Assembly: GCF_000785535.1 (NCBI RefSeq)
Contig: NZ_CP007595.1
Coordinates: 496,001-560,000 of the forward strand
Origin: Arthrobacter sp. PAMC 25486
GTDB taxonomy: Bacteria > Actinomycetota > Actinomycetes > Actinomycetales > Micrococcaceae
Length of the DNA stretch: 64,000 bases
Direction of reading: 5' to 3'
Position 1 is the first letter of the stretch. The number at the start of each line of letters is the position of its first letter. Positions 1-8,624 of the stretch are shown one piece after another. The translations under genes were made by a program, and so were the position numbers. A model generated the notes under the pieces. The model was not told the origin of the DNA, did not search any database, and was given only the letters and a program-made list of their open reading frames with translations.

Positions 1-244
1 TCTCGCGCACATCGGTAAACGGCGATACAGGTCGGGCGTCCTGGTTCCAGCCTGGATTGAACGTGAGTGAGTTCTTCTCGAACATGCCCTGGAACAGTCC
101 GATCACGGCGTCCGCGTTCTTCATCACGAGCCAGTTCTGGGCCACATCACCAACGTGGTGGGTGAATCCGAGCTTTTCGTAAAACGCCACGGAGACCTTG
201 AGGTCTTTGACCGTGAGGCTGACTGAGAATGCGCCGAGCTGCAT
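1..244 (-). CDS. VOC-family (glyoxalase-like) protein, C-terminus cut by window edge
   Basis: The reading frame starts at an ATG (complement of 242-244) and runs off the left edge, so about 81 residues are visible. The N-terminus MQLGAFSVSLTVKDL followed by VAFYEKLGF is the classic first beta-alpha unit of a vicinal-oxygen-chelate module, where S/A-FYEKLGF precedes the second strand. Members bind a divalent metal or small antibiotics; the substrate cannot be told from half a protein. No neighbour on the same strand is visible. Confidence 0.75.
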   Translation of the reverse strand, partial: MQLGAFSVSLTVKDLKVSVAFYEKLGFTHHVGDVAQNWLVMKNADAVIGLFQGMFEKNSLTFNPGWNQDARPVSPFTDVRE

Positions 245-454
245 GGAGTGCTCCGTCCATTGGATGACTGACTCTGATGATAGCCGTGGCATCCCCGCAG
301 GGACATAGTTTGACCAGGAAGATCGGACGGCCCCTGGGCCCCGCTCTGGCCACTCCTTGCCTGGCGGGTGCATGATGGTGGTAGGCGGACGTCAACGTCG
401 AAATCGTTTGCCAACCGCTTTGCAACCGGCCAAAACCACAGGAGCTGAGCCACC

Positions 455-559
455 ATGAACATGTTTGGACTCGTCATCGTCATTGCAGCGATCGTCGTCA
501 TCACGGTGATCATGGGCCTGATTGCCACCCACGGCATCTACAAGAAGCCCAGCCACTAG
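455..559 (+). CDS. small single-pass membrane peptide (34 aa)
   Basis: A 34-residue ORF starts at ATG 455 behind an AGGAG ribosome site about ten bases upstream. The peptide is a short Met-rich start, one long hydrophobic helix (residues about 5-24, many Ile/Val) and a basic tail ending KKPSH, which is the look of a small inner-membrane peptide oriented N-out/C-in. No family was recognised. The clean Shine-Dalgarno and its isolation between divergent genes support it being real; function is unknown. Confidence 0.5.
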   Translation: MNMFGLVIVIAAIVVITVIMGLIATHGIYKKPSH

Positions 560-734
560 GTCAAGCACGACGCCGGGCACTCCCTTTGCGCTTGGGCCTC
601 GCCAGCGCGCAGGTTGGGTGCGGCCGCCCGGCCGGGGTGTCCGTCCTGGCCACGTTGACTGAGGACGCGGCCCAGCAGCCTCCGCGCTGTCCACATGGTG
701 GATGTCGCTTGCCAAAGTCCACTACAATTGCGCA

Positions 735-1316
735 GTGCCTAAACTTCAACCCGTCACTGTTTCCATCGCCCGCACCGTCCAGCCCGGCTACCACCGTCAA
801 TTTGCCGCGTGGGCGCATGCCGGCCAGGAGCTTGCCCGCGAATGGCCCGGCTACCTTGGCTCAGGCTGGGTTCGCAGCAGCATGGAGTCCAATGAATGGC
901 ACGTCATGTACCGCTTCTCCGACGTGGAAACGCTGCGTGCCTGGGATGAATCGCACGAGCGCAAGTGGTGGATCGACAGCAGCGGCGGACTCATGGAGAT
1001 GACCCGCGTGGAGCACCGCACAGGCATCGAGGGCTGGTTTGACCAGCCGGGCGACGTCTCCATCACGGTGCCCGAGACGGTGGTGCCGCCCCGGTGGAAA
1101 CAGGCAGTGGGCATCTTCCTGCCCTTCTTCCCGCTGAGCCTGCTCTCCAATATCCTCTTGAAGCCTGTGACCGAAGGCTGGCCGCTGGTGCTAGCGGTGC
1201 TGCTCAACATCTGTATCCTGACGCCGCTTATGACGTACCTCCTGCTGCCATTGAGCATGCGGCTGCTGCGTCCCTGGCTGCAACAACCGCGCAAGGTGCG
1301 CCAAAAGCGGACCTAG
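735..1316 (+). CDS. antibiotic-biosynthesis-monooxygenase-fold protein with C-terminal membrane helices
   Basis: I prefer the GTG at 735 (protein begins VPKLQPVTVSIARTV), though an in-frame ATG at 702 exists. Residues 1-100 look like a dimeric alpha/beta-barrel (ABM) domain: SIARTVQPGYHRQFAAWA, GYLGSG, and WHVMYRFSDVETLRAW. The last 80 residues contain two or three hydrophobic segments, ending in a basic tail. ABM proteins with such membrane tails are common in actinobacteria and lack a proven function. Confidence is good for the fold and low for any reaction. Confidence 0.7.
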   Translation: MPKLQPVTVSIARTVQPGYHRQFAAWAHAGQELAREWPGYLGSGWVRSSMESNEWHVMYRFSDVETLRAWDESHERKWWIDSSGGLMEMTRVEHRTGIEGWFDQPGDVSITVPETVVPPRWKQAVGIFLPFFPLSLLSNILLKPVTEGWPLVLAVLLNICILTPLMTYLLLPLSMRLLRPWLQQPRKVRQKRT

Positions 1317-1419
1317 TCTGCCGCCGTCGTGCCTGCTGGCAAGCCGGCTGCAGTCAGGAACGGGACTGCAAACTCGATCCCTTGACAAGCCCGATCAGCG
1401 GCGCAACGGCGCAAAGGGG

Positions 1420-3645
1420 CTACTCCGCGTTTGCGGCCGCCAGCAGCTGGGCCAACTGCTCCGGCTCAACACCCGATCCCGGGAAGCCCATCATGCGCCC
1501 AATGGGCGCCGACTCCAGCATTTTCAGCATCGACGGATCACCTAGGATCCCGCCCGAACCATCACCACCCACGGCTGCCATGATCATGGGGCCAGCCACC
1601 GGGTGCGCCATAACTTCGCCAATGGTTGAATCAACGCTCAACGGCACGCGAATCTCGTCTCCGGCCACCTCGACGGACGCCTCGGCCCGAATGTCGCGGC
1701 TCGAGGCGCCCACGGACACCGTGTAAGGGCCGCCTTCAACAGTCCAAGCAGAAATGCGGGTGTCCCAGTACGCCAGGTCCTCGCGGCGCACCTGAACAAC
1801 AACCGACGAGCTGGCGCCGACGGCCAGGTGAACCTTGGCAAAGCCCTTCAGCTCCTGCGGGGCCCGTGCAACGGACGAATCGGAAAGGCCGGTGTACACC
1901 TGCACCACGTCGGCGCCGTCCCGGCCGCCGGTGTTCGTGACAGTCAGTGAAACGGTGATCCCGGCGTCGTCCGCCACGGCGCTCATATCCGAATACTCAA
2001 AGGTGGTGTACGACAGGCCGTGCCCAAAGGGGAAGGACACCGGCATGTCGCGCGCGTCGTACCAGCGGTAGCCCACCAGCAGACCCTCGCCGTAGCGGAC
2101 ATGGCCGTGCTCGCCCGGGAAGTTCCCGTAGGCTGGTGTGTCCTCGAGCCGGACCGGGATGGTTTCGGCCAGCCGTCCCGCGGGATTGACGACGCCGTAC
2201 AGCACCTGTGCGGTTGCCCCGCCTCCCGCCTGGCCCAGGAGCCAGCCTTCCAGGATGGCCGGGACACGCTCGGCAAAGGCTGATAGCCGCACCACACCGC
2301 CGTTGGACAGGACCACCACGGTGCGGGCGTTGACGGCCAAGACGGCTTCCAGCAGCTCGAGCTGCTGGGCAGGGAGCTCCAGGTGGTCGCGGTCAAAGCC
2401 TTCGGATTCCTGCGCGGCGGGAACGCCCAGGAACAACAGCACGGTGCCGGCGGCGGAGGCGGCAGCCACGGCTTCTGCCGTCTGTTCGGGTGTGGAGGAG
2501 CCGTCCTCGCTGTAGCCTGCAGCAAAGGGAACCTCGAGGGTGGACAGGGCGCGGATCTCATCGAGCGCATTGTCCAGCCGGGTCGGGTTGATCTGCGAAC
2601 TGCCGGCACCCTGGTAACGCGGAGCCTGCGCCACATGGCCAATCACGGCAACGGAAGAATCGGGGGAGAGCGGCAGGACGCCGTCGTTCTTCAAAAGCAC
2701 CATGCTGGCAGCAGCCGCCTCACGGGCCAGTGCATGGTGGGCGGCGGCGTCATACGTGGCGGAGGAATCCGCGCCGGCAACGGCCTTCTGCACCATATCC
2801 ACCACTCGCACGGCGGCGGTGTCCAAAACAGTCTCGGACAGCGTACCGGCGCCGACGGCGGCCACCAGCTCGGCGTCGGTGCGGCCGCCGCTGGACGGCA
2901 TCTCCAAATCAAGTCCGGCGGTCAGGGATGCAACGCGGTCCACCACGGCTCCCCAGTCGGAAACCACCAGGCCTTGGTAACCCCATTCCTCGCGCAGCAC
3001 GGAGGTCAGCAGCCATGGGTCCTGGGAGGCGAACACGCCGTTGATGCGGTTGTAGGAGCACATGACGGTCCACGGCGCGGCGTCCTGGACCACGCGCTGG
3101 AAACTGCGCAGGTAGATTTCGCGCAGCGGGCGTTCATCGATGTCGGCCGAGATGCGCATGCGGTCGGTTTCCTGGTTGTTCGCGGCAAAGTGCTTCACGG
3201 AGGCGCCAACACCCTGGGACTGCAAACCGTTGACCAGGGCCGCGCCCAGCACGCCGGACAGGATCGGATCCTCCGAGAGGTACTCGAAGTTGCGCCCGCA
3301 CAAGGGGGAGCGCTTGATGTTCACGCCCGGTCCGAGCAGTACGCCAACACTTTCGGCGCGCGCCTCCTCGCCCAAGGCAACGCCCACCCGGCCCAGCAGT
3401 TCGGCGTCAAAGCTTGAACCCAGCGCGACTGCTGGCGGGAAACAGGTCGCGGGAACACTGGCGTTCAGGCCCAGGTGGTCGGAGCCGCCCTGCTGCTTCC
3501 GCACGCCGTGCGGGCCGTCGGTCAGCATGATGGATGGGACGCCGGGAGCCTCCTGCGACGTCCAGAAATCCGCACCGCTGGTCAGTCCAGCCTTCTGCTC
3601 CAGGCTCAGGGACCCTACAACTTCTTCGGGCGTGGGGTTGGTCAT
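1420..3645 (-). CDS. glycoside hydrolase family 3 beta-glucosidase
   Basis: The 741-residue protein has the full GH3 layout: N-terminal (alpha/beta)8 domain, second alpha/beta domain, and a C-terminal fibronectin-III-like domain (from about residue 590). Diagnostic motifs are LTDGPHGVR near residue 42, GRNFEYLSEDP near 118, KHFAANNQE near 151, and GLVVSDWGA, whose Asp (about residue 230) is the expected nucleophile. No signal peptide is present, so it acts on imported oligosaccharides, hydrolysing terminal beta-D-glucosides by a retaining mechanism. The ATG at 3645 follows an AAAGGA site. A TetR regulator lies just upstream on the same strand. Exact sugar specificity cannot be read from sequence. 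Confidence 0.92.
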   Translation of the reverse strand: MTNPTPEEVVGSLSLEQKAGLTSGADFWTSQEAPGVPSIMLTDGPHGVRKQQGGSDHLGLNASVPATCFPPAVALGSSFDAELLGRVGVALGEEARAESVGVLLGPGVNIKRSPLCGRNFEYLSEDPILSGVLGAALVNGLQSQGVGASVKHFAANNQETDRMRISADIDERPLREIYLRSFQRVVQDAAPWTVMCSYNRINGVFASQDPWLLTSVLREEWGYQGLVVSDWGAVVDRVASLTAGLDLEMPSSGGRTDAELVAAVGAGTLSETVLDTAAVRVVDMVQKAVAGADSSATYDAAAHHALAREAAAASMVLLKNDGVLPLSPDSSVAVIGHVAQAPRYQGAGSSQINPTRLDNALDEIRALSTLEVPFAAGYSEDGSSTPEQTAEAVAAASAAGTVLLFLGVPAAQESEGFDRDHLELPAQQLELLEAVLAVNARTVVVLSNGGVVRLSAFAERVPAILEGWLLGQAGGGATAQVLYGVVNPAGRLAETIPVRLEDTPAYGNFPGEHGHVRYGEGLLVGYRWYDARDMPVSFPFGHGLSYTTFEYSDMSAVADDAGITVSLTVTNTGGRDGADVVQVYTGLSDSSVARAPQELKGFAKVHLAVGASSSVVVQVRREDLAYWDTRISAWTVEGGPYTVSVGASSRDIRAEASVEVAGDEIRVPLSVDSTIGEVMAHPVAGPMIMAAVGGDGSGGILGDPSMLKMLESAPIGRMMGFPGSGVEPEQLAQLLAAANAE

Positions 3646-3920
3646 GACGGTCCTTTGCTAGCGGTGATTGACTGTGGTGCGGCCGTCGTTGGCCGGCGCT
3701 GGCTGCGCCCACGGGTTGCCTAGGGGGGCAGTCCGCAGGCGGGCCCCATACGAATACCGTATAGCGCTCGGTTTCAAAGCGCAAGGCTCGCAAGGGTCTT
3801 GTTGACTGTGGGAGGCGCGACGGCGGACCCCGGGTTGCCGGCCTGCGGCAGCTGGGCGGGCCCGGCCTGGGTGACGCGGGCGCCGTCGGACGCGGGAAGG
3901 GCGGTGCGGTCGGCGCTGAA

Positions 3921-4502
3921 CTACTTGCGCGTCAATGCCTCCCACAGCCGGGTGAGACCGCCGACCATGTCGATGGTGTCATCCAGCAGCCATTGGCTCT
4001 GGAGGCCGTCGCTGCTGGCGATCATGAGCATGGCGATGTCTTCGCCGTCGAGTGCCGGGGGCAAGGTGCCTGCCGCCTGCTGCGCCTCAATGCTGGTGGT
4101 GATCATGCGCCGAAAGTAAGCTGAGCGTTCCTGGAAGAAATGATGGGCGGGGTGGCTGGCGTCGGAGGCCTCGGCGGAAAATTGCGTATAGAGATGAACC
4201 AGTCCCGGGACATCGATATTGTGCCGCACCACATTCAGCAACGCCTCGATGCCAATCACTTTCCCGCTGCCCAGGCCGTAGGTCTCCGTATCGACCTCGT
4301 CACGCTTGCGCAGCACCGCAATGAAGAGGTCCTCCTTGGTGCCAAAGTAGTGCAGCAGTCCGGTTTGGCTGAGGTTGACGGCGGTGGCAAGTTCCCTGAG
4401 GGAGGTCTTGCGGTAGCCGTGTGTGGCAATCACCTCAAGGGCGGTGGTTAGAATTTCGTCGCGCTTGGCGATGCCTTTTGCGTAAGATCCTCGTGCAGCC
4501 AT
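3921..4502 (-). CDS. TetR/AcrR-family transcriptional regulator
   Basis: A 193-residue protein with an N-terminal TetR helix-turn-helix: RDEILTTALEVIATHGYRKTSLRELA followed by the recognition-helix stretch TGLLHYFGTKEDLF. The rest is a helical ligand domain of ordinary TetR length. It sits upstream of the GH3 gene on the same strand and is divergent from the broken carboxylesterase; an imperfect palindrome in the shared promoter (4543-4560) is a likely binding site. The inducer is unknown, plausibly a glucoside or aglycone. Confidence 0.88.
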   Translation of the reverse strand: MAARGSYAKGIAKRDEILTTALEVIATHGYRKTSLRELATAVNLSQTGLLHYFGTKEDLFIAVLRKRDEVDTETYGLGSGKVIGIEALLNVVRHNIDVPGLVHLYTQFSAEASDASHPAHHFFQERSAYFRRMITTSIEAQQAAGTLPPALDGEDIAMLMIASSDGLQSQWLLDDTIDMVGGLTRLWEALTRK

Positions 4503-4542
4503 TGGCCAAGCATAGGCGCATCCCCTCCTTGACCGCTAAAAC

Positions 4543-4560
4543 AGAACGGGATACCGTTTT
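4543..4560. promoter_or_regulatory. candidate TetR operator between regulator and esterase
   Basis: The core ACGG-GATA-CCGT is a perfect inverted repeat at 4546-4557, extended by A-T pairs on both sides with one mismatch. It lies about 40 bases upstream of the TetR start and just before the divergent esterase leader, the usual place for an autoregulatory TetR site. Assignment is by position and symmetry only. Confidence 0.45.
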
Positions 4561-4631
4561 ACAAATCCGTCACAAGGAGTACCTGTGAATACTGCTGATC
4601 CGCACGCGAGCCTCGGGCACGGGCTGCGGCT

Positions 4632-6089
4632 GTGAGCGCCGTGACAGCTTTCGTTGAGGCACGCACGACGGCGGGACTCGTCCGGGGCGCCTGGCGGAAC
4701 CAGTGCGCTGTCTTCCTGGGCATACCGTTTGCGGAACCTCCCGTGGGCCCGCTGCGGTTTGGCGCCCCGGTTCCGCATGGGCCGTGGGAGGGTGTCAGGG
4801 ATGCGTTGGAAATGGGGGCCACACCGCAACGTGGAGACAATGGGAGCACGCTGATCCCGGAACCCTCTGTTGCAGGCCCGTCGACACTGAACGTCAACGT
4901 GTTCACACCGTCGCCCGGCGAAGACGCCGGATTGCCCGTCCTGGTCTAAATCCACGGCGGCGGCTTCACCTCCGGTTCCCCGGCGAGCCTCTGGTACGAC
5001 GGCACCGCCTTTGCCCGCGACGGAGCCGTCACCGTGGTGATGTCCTACCGGCTGGGCTTTGAAGGATTCGGTTGGGTGGAGGGTGCCCCGCACAACCGTG
5101 GCGTCCTGGACTGGCTGCTTGCGCTGGAATGGGTGCAGCGCAACATCGCATCCTTTGGCGGCGACCCGGCGCGCGTCACGATCGCCGGGCAATCCGCCGG
5201 CGGTGGAGCGGTGCTAACCGTGCTGGGCCTGCCGAGCGCACAAAAGCTGTTCAGCGCCGTGTATTGCTCATCGGGGGTGACCGCCGACGTCACGCTGAAC
5301 AGGTCGCGGGAATTTGCCAGGAAGCTGGCGGAACAGGCCGGGGTGGCGCCCACCCGCACCGGCTTTGAATCGGTCGATGAGGAAAGGCTGTTGGGGCTGC
5401 AGAAAAAGGCCGCGATGCCGCAGGGCTCACCCTTGAAAATGCTGCAGTCCCTGGCCGAGGAAGGACTCAGTCTGGGACCCGTCATGGATGGCGGGCTCAT
5501 CACCCAGCCCACGATAGAGGCCATCCGCTCGGGCGTCGGAGCAGACAAGCCACTCGTCATTGGCTCCAACGACGATGAATTCTCGATGATCTTTTCCGAC
5601 ATGAAGAACAAGCTCAAATGGATTCCCGCCGGGTTCTTGCTGGGACGGATCGGGCTGCGCGGAACTAAACGCAGCGACTATCTGGGCGCCAATGCGGACG
5701 TCAAGGCACGTGGCACGGCCGCGATCATGGGCAGGTACCTGACGGACTCCGTCTTCCGCGCCTTCATCCCGGCACTGGTGAAAGCCCGCGGCACGGCGCC
5801 CACCTGGGTGTACCGCTTTTCCTGGCGCTCCCCGGTCCACGACTGCGCCTTCGACTGCCTTGAGGTGCCCTTTTTCTTCGACCTGCTGGATCGCGAGGGT
5901 GTGACAGAGATTGCCGGCGACGCCCCGCCGCAAAAGCTGGCCGATGAACTGCACGCCTCGGCGCTCCGCTTCCTGTCCGACGGCGACCCGGGCTGGCCCC
6001 ACTCCGGCACCACAGGCACAACAAGGGTGTGGGACGTCCCGAGCCAGGAGATCGGCGACGGGTACCAGTCGGTAGCCGCCCTCCTCTAA
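4632..6089 (+). pseudogene. type-B carboxylesterase interrupted by one in-frame TAA
   Basis: Both halves are in the same frame and, read through the TAA at 4947-4949, give a 485-residue alpha/beta hydrolase: [21 protein letters not shown], then LPVLV-stop-IHGGGFTSG, and the nucleophile elbow TIAGQSAGGGA (Ser about residue 188). The stop replaces a residue that is usually Trp or Tyr just before the oxyanion-hole HGGG; a single C-to-A or T-to-A change of a Tyr codon would do it. The annotated GTG at 4632 lacks a ribosome site, while a GTG at 4583 with AAGGAG is one base out of frame, hinting at a second lesion. Intact homologues hydrolyse esters of small alcohols. Downstream half could reinitiate at 5034 but would lack the oxyanion hole. 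Confidence 0.8.
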
Positions 6090-6119
6090 CAAAACCAACC
6101 CCAAACCCCCACCTCAGGA

Positions 6120-6888
6120 TTGACCTGCCTCCAGCTCGTCTGCAATATGTCGCTGACTCACAGCTTGGTCGTGGAGTGCACCAAATGTGTCCCGGCATGG
6201 TGGCGGGCAGGTGCTGGAGGTGCACGGCTATGCGCGGCACGCAAACATTCTTGAGGGGTCCACCGTCGAGCTGGCATCGGTGCATCGGTGCATCGGTGCA
6301 GGCGGTGTTGGGGGTGATCCGGTCTGCTGCGCTGAAGGAGGGTCTCGCCGACACTTCAACACCGTCGCACCTGTTCATCCATTACAACCAGCGCGTCATC
6401 GAGGGCACTGTCGGTTCCGACGCCGATGCGCAGATCCAGAACGGCATCAAGTCGGTCGCCGGCTCGGGCGTCTGTGATGAAACTCTGTGGCCGTACGACA
6501 TCACACGGTTCGCCGTCCATCCGCCGCCTTCCTGCTTTGCGGCTGCCAAGGACCCACGGGCCGTTACCTACTCGCGCGTGGGCCAGTCGCTCAGCCAGCT
6601 GAAGGGCTGCCTGGCGTCTGGATACCCGGCGGTTTCGGCTTCACCGTGTACGGCCGCTTCGAAAGCGTCGAGGTTGCCGGCACCGTCCCCATGCCCGGAG
6701 CCGGCGAAGCAGTTCTGGGCGGGCACTGCGTGGTAGCGGTGGGCTAGAACGATGCCTGCCAGCGCTTCACCATCCGCAACTCATGGGGAACCGGCTGGGG
6801 CACGTCAGGGTCTTTCGCCATGCCCTGCACCTGCCTGATCAGCCGGTCCCTGGCCAGCGTCTTTTGGGCGGTGAGCACCACCAGCTGA
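6120..6888 (+). pseudogene. decayed papain-like (C1A) cysteine peptidase
   Basis: Pieces of a C1 peptidase line up in order over two frames. First frame: TPSHLFIHYNQRVIEGTV, then GIKSVAGSGVCDETLWPYD and QLKGCLASGYP. Second frame after a one-base loss near 6625: GFTVYGRFESV, then GGHCVVAVG with the catalytic His. A TAG at 6745-6747 sits where Tyr is expected, followed in frame by QRFTIRNSWGTGWG with the catalytic Asn, ending at TGA 6886-6888. The region that should carry the catalytic Cys (about 6150-6180, QLGRGVHQM instead of a QxGSC motif) is unrecognisable. At least three lesions make it non-functional. Confidence 0.75.
6274..6297. repeat. three tandem copies of an 8-bp unit
   Basis: The unit GCATCGGT occurs three times head-to-tail inside the ruined C1 peptidase. 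Because eight is not a multiple of three, gain or loss of a copy shifts the frame, so slippage here may be one of the inactivating events. Confidence 0.8.
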
Positions 6889-6939
6889 TTGCCGCCACGG
6901 AAGCACGACGGCGTGCGTCACCATTGCGCCGTCGTTTCC

Positions 6940-7428
6940 TCAGGTGCGGGGCCCCCCTTTCCCTGCCCGGGCCCGCCACTGGCCCTTGAGCCACGCATCC
7001 CCTCCGTTGAGTGACGGGGCGAGCTGGTCAGCAATGATGATGAAGATGAGAAAGAACAGCGCGGCAAGAATTCCAGCACCAATCGCAAACTGCAGATACC
7101 ACGCACCCAACAGATAAGCCGCCCAGATTGACCCGGCCCAGACGGCGGACGACAGGACGACGGTGGCCAAGCGACGGGTCCGTGCCATCGATTCCCTCGG
7201 GAAGAGGCTCAACAGCAGAATCGCCAGGCTGAAGGCGAAAGCCCCGACAGTCAACGTGGCAGGCAAAACACCCTCCCGCACAGTGGCTGCACAAATATTC
7301 CTTGCAGTTTGCTCAAGACTGCTGCCGTCCGGAGCCGTCATCCCAACCAGTTGCTGCTGGATCTTCGCTACACATTCCTCGCCCCACACTAAGTTCATGA
7401 ATGAATTGTTGCACGGGTGGGGCATCAT
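6940..7428 (-). CDS. small integral membrane protein, unknown function
   Basis: The 162-residue product has a soluble N-terminus (NSFMNLVWGEECVAKIQQQL), then about three hydrophobic helices (around residues 55-75, 90-110 and 110-135, the last rich in Ile and Phe) and a basic tail WLKGQWRARAGKGG. A start at the second Met (about residue 11) is possible. I do not recognise the family. It is convergent with the peptidase ruin, whose 3' end lies about 50 bases beyond. Confidence 0.55.
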   Translation of the reverse strand: MMPHPCNNSFMNLVWGEECVAKIQQQLVGMTAPDGSSLEQTARNICAATVREGVLPATLTVGAFAFSLAILLLSLFPRESMARTRRLATVVLSSAVWAGSIWAAYLLGAWYLQFAIGAGILAALFFLIFIIIADQLAPSLNGGDAWLKGQWRARAGKGGPRT

Positions 7429-7918
7429 CCATGCGCCGACAATGCGACCCGCAAGCCCTTCCGCCAGCGCACCAGGAACTCCAGGCCACAGCCGGAGATT
7501 TCGCGAGCACTTTCTAAATGAGGCACGCGCCCCCTTATCGCGAGCACTGCGGATGAGGTCCGCCGATGACAGTTCCGCCGATGGTCATGGAGGTGACGGA
7601 TCCACCACGCTGCAGGTGCTTTAGCATGATGTTCGGGCACTCCTTGGCGGAGGCGGGACGAAGCCCGGTGCCAGGCTGGAGGCGATCTTTTCTGCCGCAA
7701 CTGCCCCGGTTTGAGCGTCCGGTGCCCCTGGGATGTCGCGGCCCGGCACAGTTGAGGCCAGCCCGCCGTTGCTTGTTCCCGACAGGATTGTCCCGGCGGA
7801 GTTGGCGCGGATCGGCAAGACGTCCTGCAGCAGGGGAGGTACGACGGCGGCCACCACCGCGGCGCGAATCCTCACCAAGGCGCCTGCCCAGGCGGGCGGG
7901 CGGGCGCTCCCGGGAGAA
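7429..7918 (-). pseudogene. coding remnant, possibly a short-chain dehydrogenase
   Basis: No intact gene fits this 490-base gap. On the minus strand 7640-7900 reads VVAAVVPPLLQDVLP then NSAGTILSGTSNGGLAS, resembling the beta4-beta5 part of an SDR fold, and a shifted frame at 7580-7630 reads VTSMTIGGTVIGG, resembling the next strand. No start, Rossmann glycine motif or YxxxK motif is visible. I treat it as a degraded gene once downstream of the TetR gene; the family call is weak. Confidence 0.25.
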
Positions 7919-8497
7919 TTAATCCTGCAGCAACGCCAGAGCCGTGTCCAGGGTGGCCACGGCCTGCGCATTGTCGATGCGGGACAAGGTCATGGCCGCA
8001 ACCACCAGTGAGCTCAGCACAGTGGCCAACTGGAGACGGGCGCCGTCGTCAATCCCTGGACGGTGGGCGGCGACTCCCCGGCCGAGCGAGTTCTTCAGCT
8101 CATCCCGGTAGCCGGCGATCGCATGACTCACGGCTTCCTCATGGGAAATAGGCGCCCCCGCCGCATTGAGGAGCAGGCAGCCATTGTGCGACTGCAGGGA
8201 ATCGGGCTGGGCGAGGGCGGCGCGCAGGCCGCTGAAGTAGTCGGTGATCGCCTCCGGAGCCACATCGGGGGAGTTGAGCGGCTGCAGCCGGGGGCGGATG
8301 ATCTCGGCAAGATAGCTGGCCAAGGCGGCGTCGAAGAGTCCGCGCTTGCTGCCGAAGGCGTGGTAGATGCTTGAGCGGCTCAGGCTCGTGGCGCGCTCAA
8401 GGCTGGGCAGGGAGGCATCCTCATAGCCGCGTTCCCAAAACACTGCCCGTGCAGCGCGGACGACTTCGTCCGTGTCAAACGTTTGTGCGCGTCCCAT
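7919..8497 (-). CDS. TetR/AcrR-family regulator divergent from an oxidoreductase
   Basis: The product (192 residues from ATG at 8497; an ATG at 8509 adds four) starts MGRAQTFDTDEVVRAARAVF and has the TetR recognition helix region SLSRSSIYHAFGSKRGLF. The C-terminal half is helical and short, as in the YxaF/AcrR-type group controlling oxidoreductases. It is divergent from the NADP-dependent oxidoreductase at 8625, with a perfect 16-bp palindrome between them, so it most likely represses both. The ligand is unknown; a quinone or electrophile would fit the target. Confidence 0.88.
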   Translation of the reverse strand: MGRAQTFDTDEVVRAARAVFWERGYEDASLPSLERATSLSRSSIYHAFGSKRGLFDAALASYLAEIIRPRLQPLNSPDVAPEAITDYFSGLRAALAQPDSLQSHNGCLLLNAAGAPISHEEAVSHAIAGYRDELKNSLGRGVAAHRPGIDDGARLQLATVLSSLVVAAMTLSRIDNAQAVATLDTALALLQD

Positions 8498-8525
8498 GGA
8501 GCCCCTCATTTTGTGAACCAGTCAG

Positions 8526-8541
8526 TCCACTATATAGTGGA
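8526..8541. promoter_or_regulatory. perfect palindromic operator (TetR/oxidoreductase)
   Basis: TCCACTATATAGTGGA is a perfect 16-bp palindrome in the divergent promoter, 29 bases from the regulator start and 84 from the oxidoreductase start. Its TATA centre could double as a -10 element, so binding would block polymerase. The size and symmetry are typical for TetR dimers. Confidence 0.75.
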
Positions 8542-8624
8542 TCATTCAATCCATAATAGGCCATGTGCACCGCAAACCGGAGCGCGGAGCCACACCACCT
8601 GCCACACCAAGGGAAGTTCACACC

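Noticed and set aside
586..1002. 138-residue plus-strand frame overlapping the ABM-fold gene
   Set aside because: Pro/Ser-rich, no ribosome site, and the overlapping frame encodes a recognisable ABM domain.
2383..3417. 344-residue plus-strand frame inside the GH3 gene
   Set aside because: Antisense to the beta-glucosidase catalytic domain; Gly/His/Gln-rich composition and no ribosome site.
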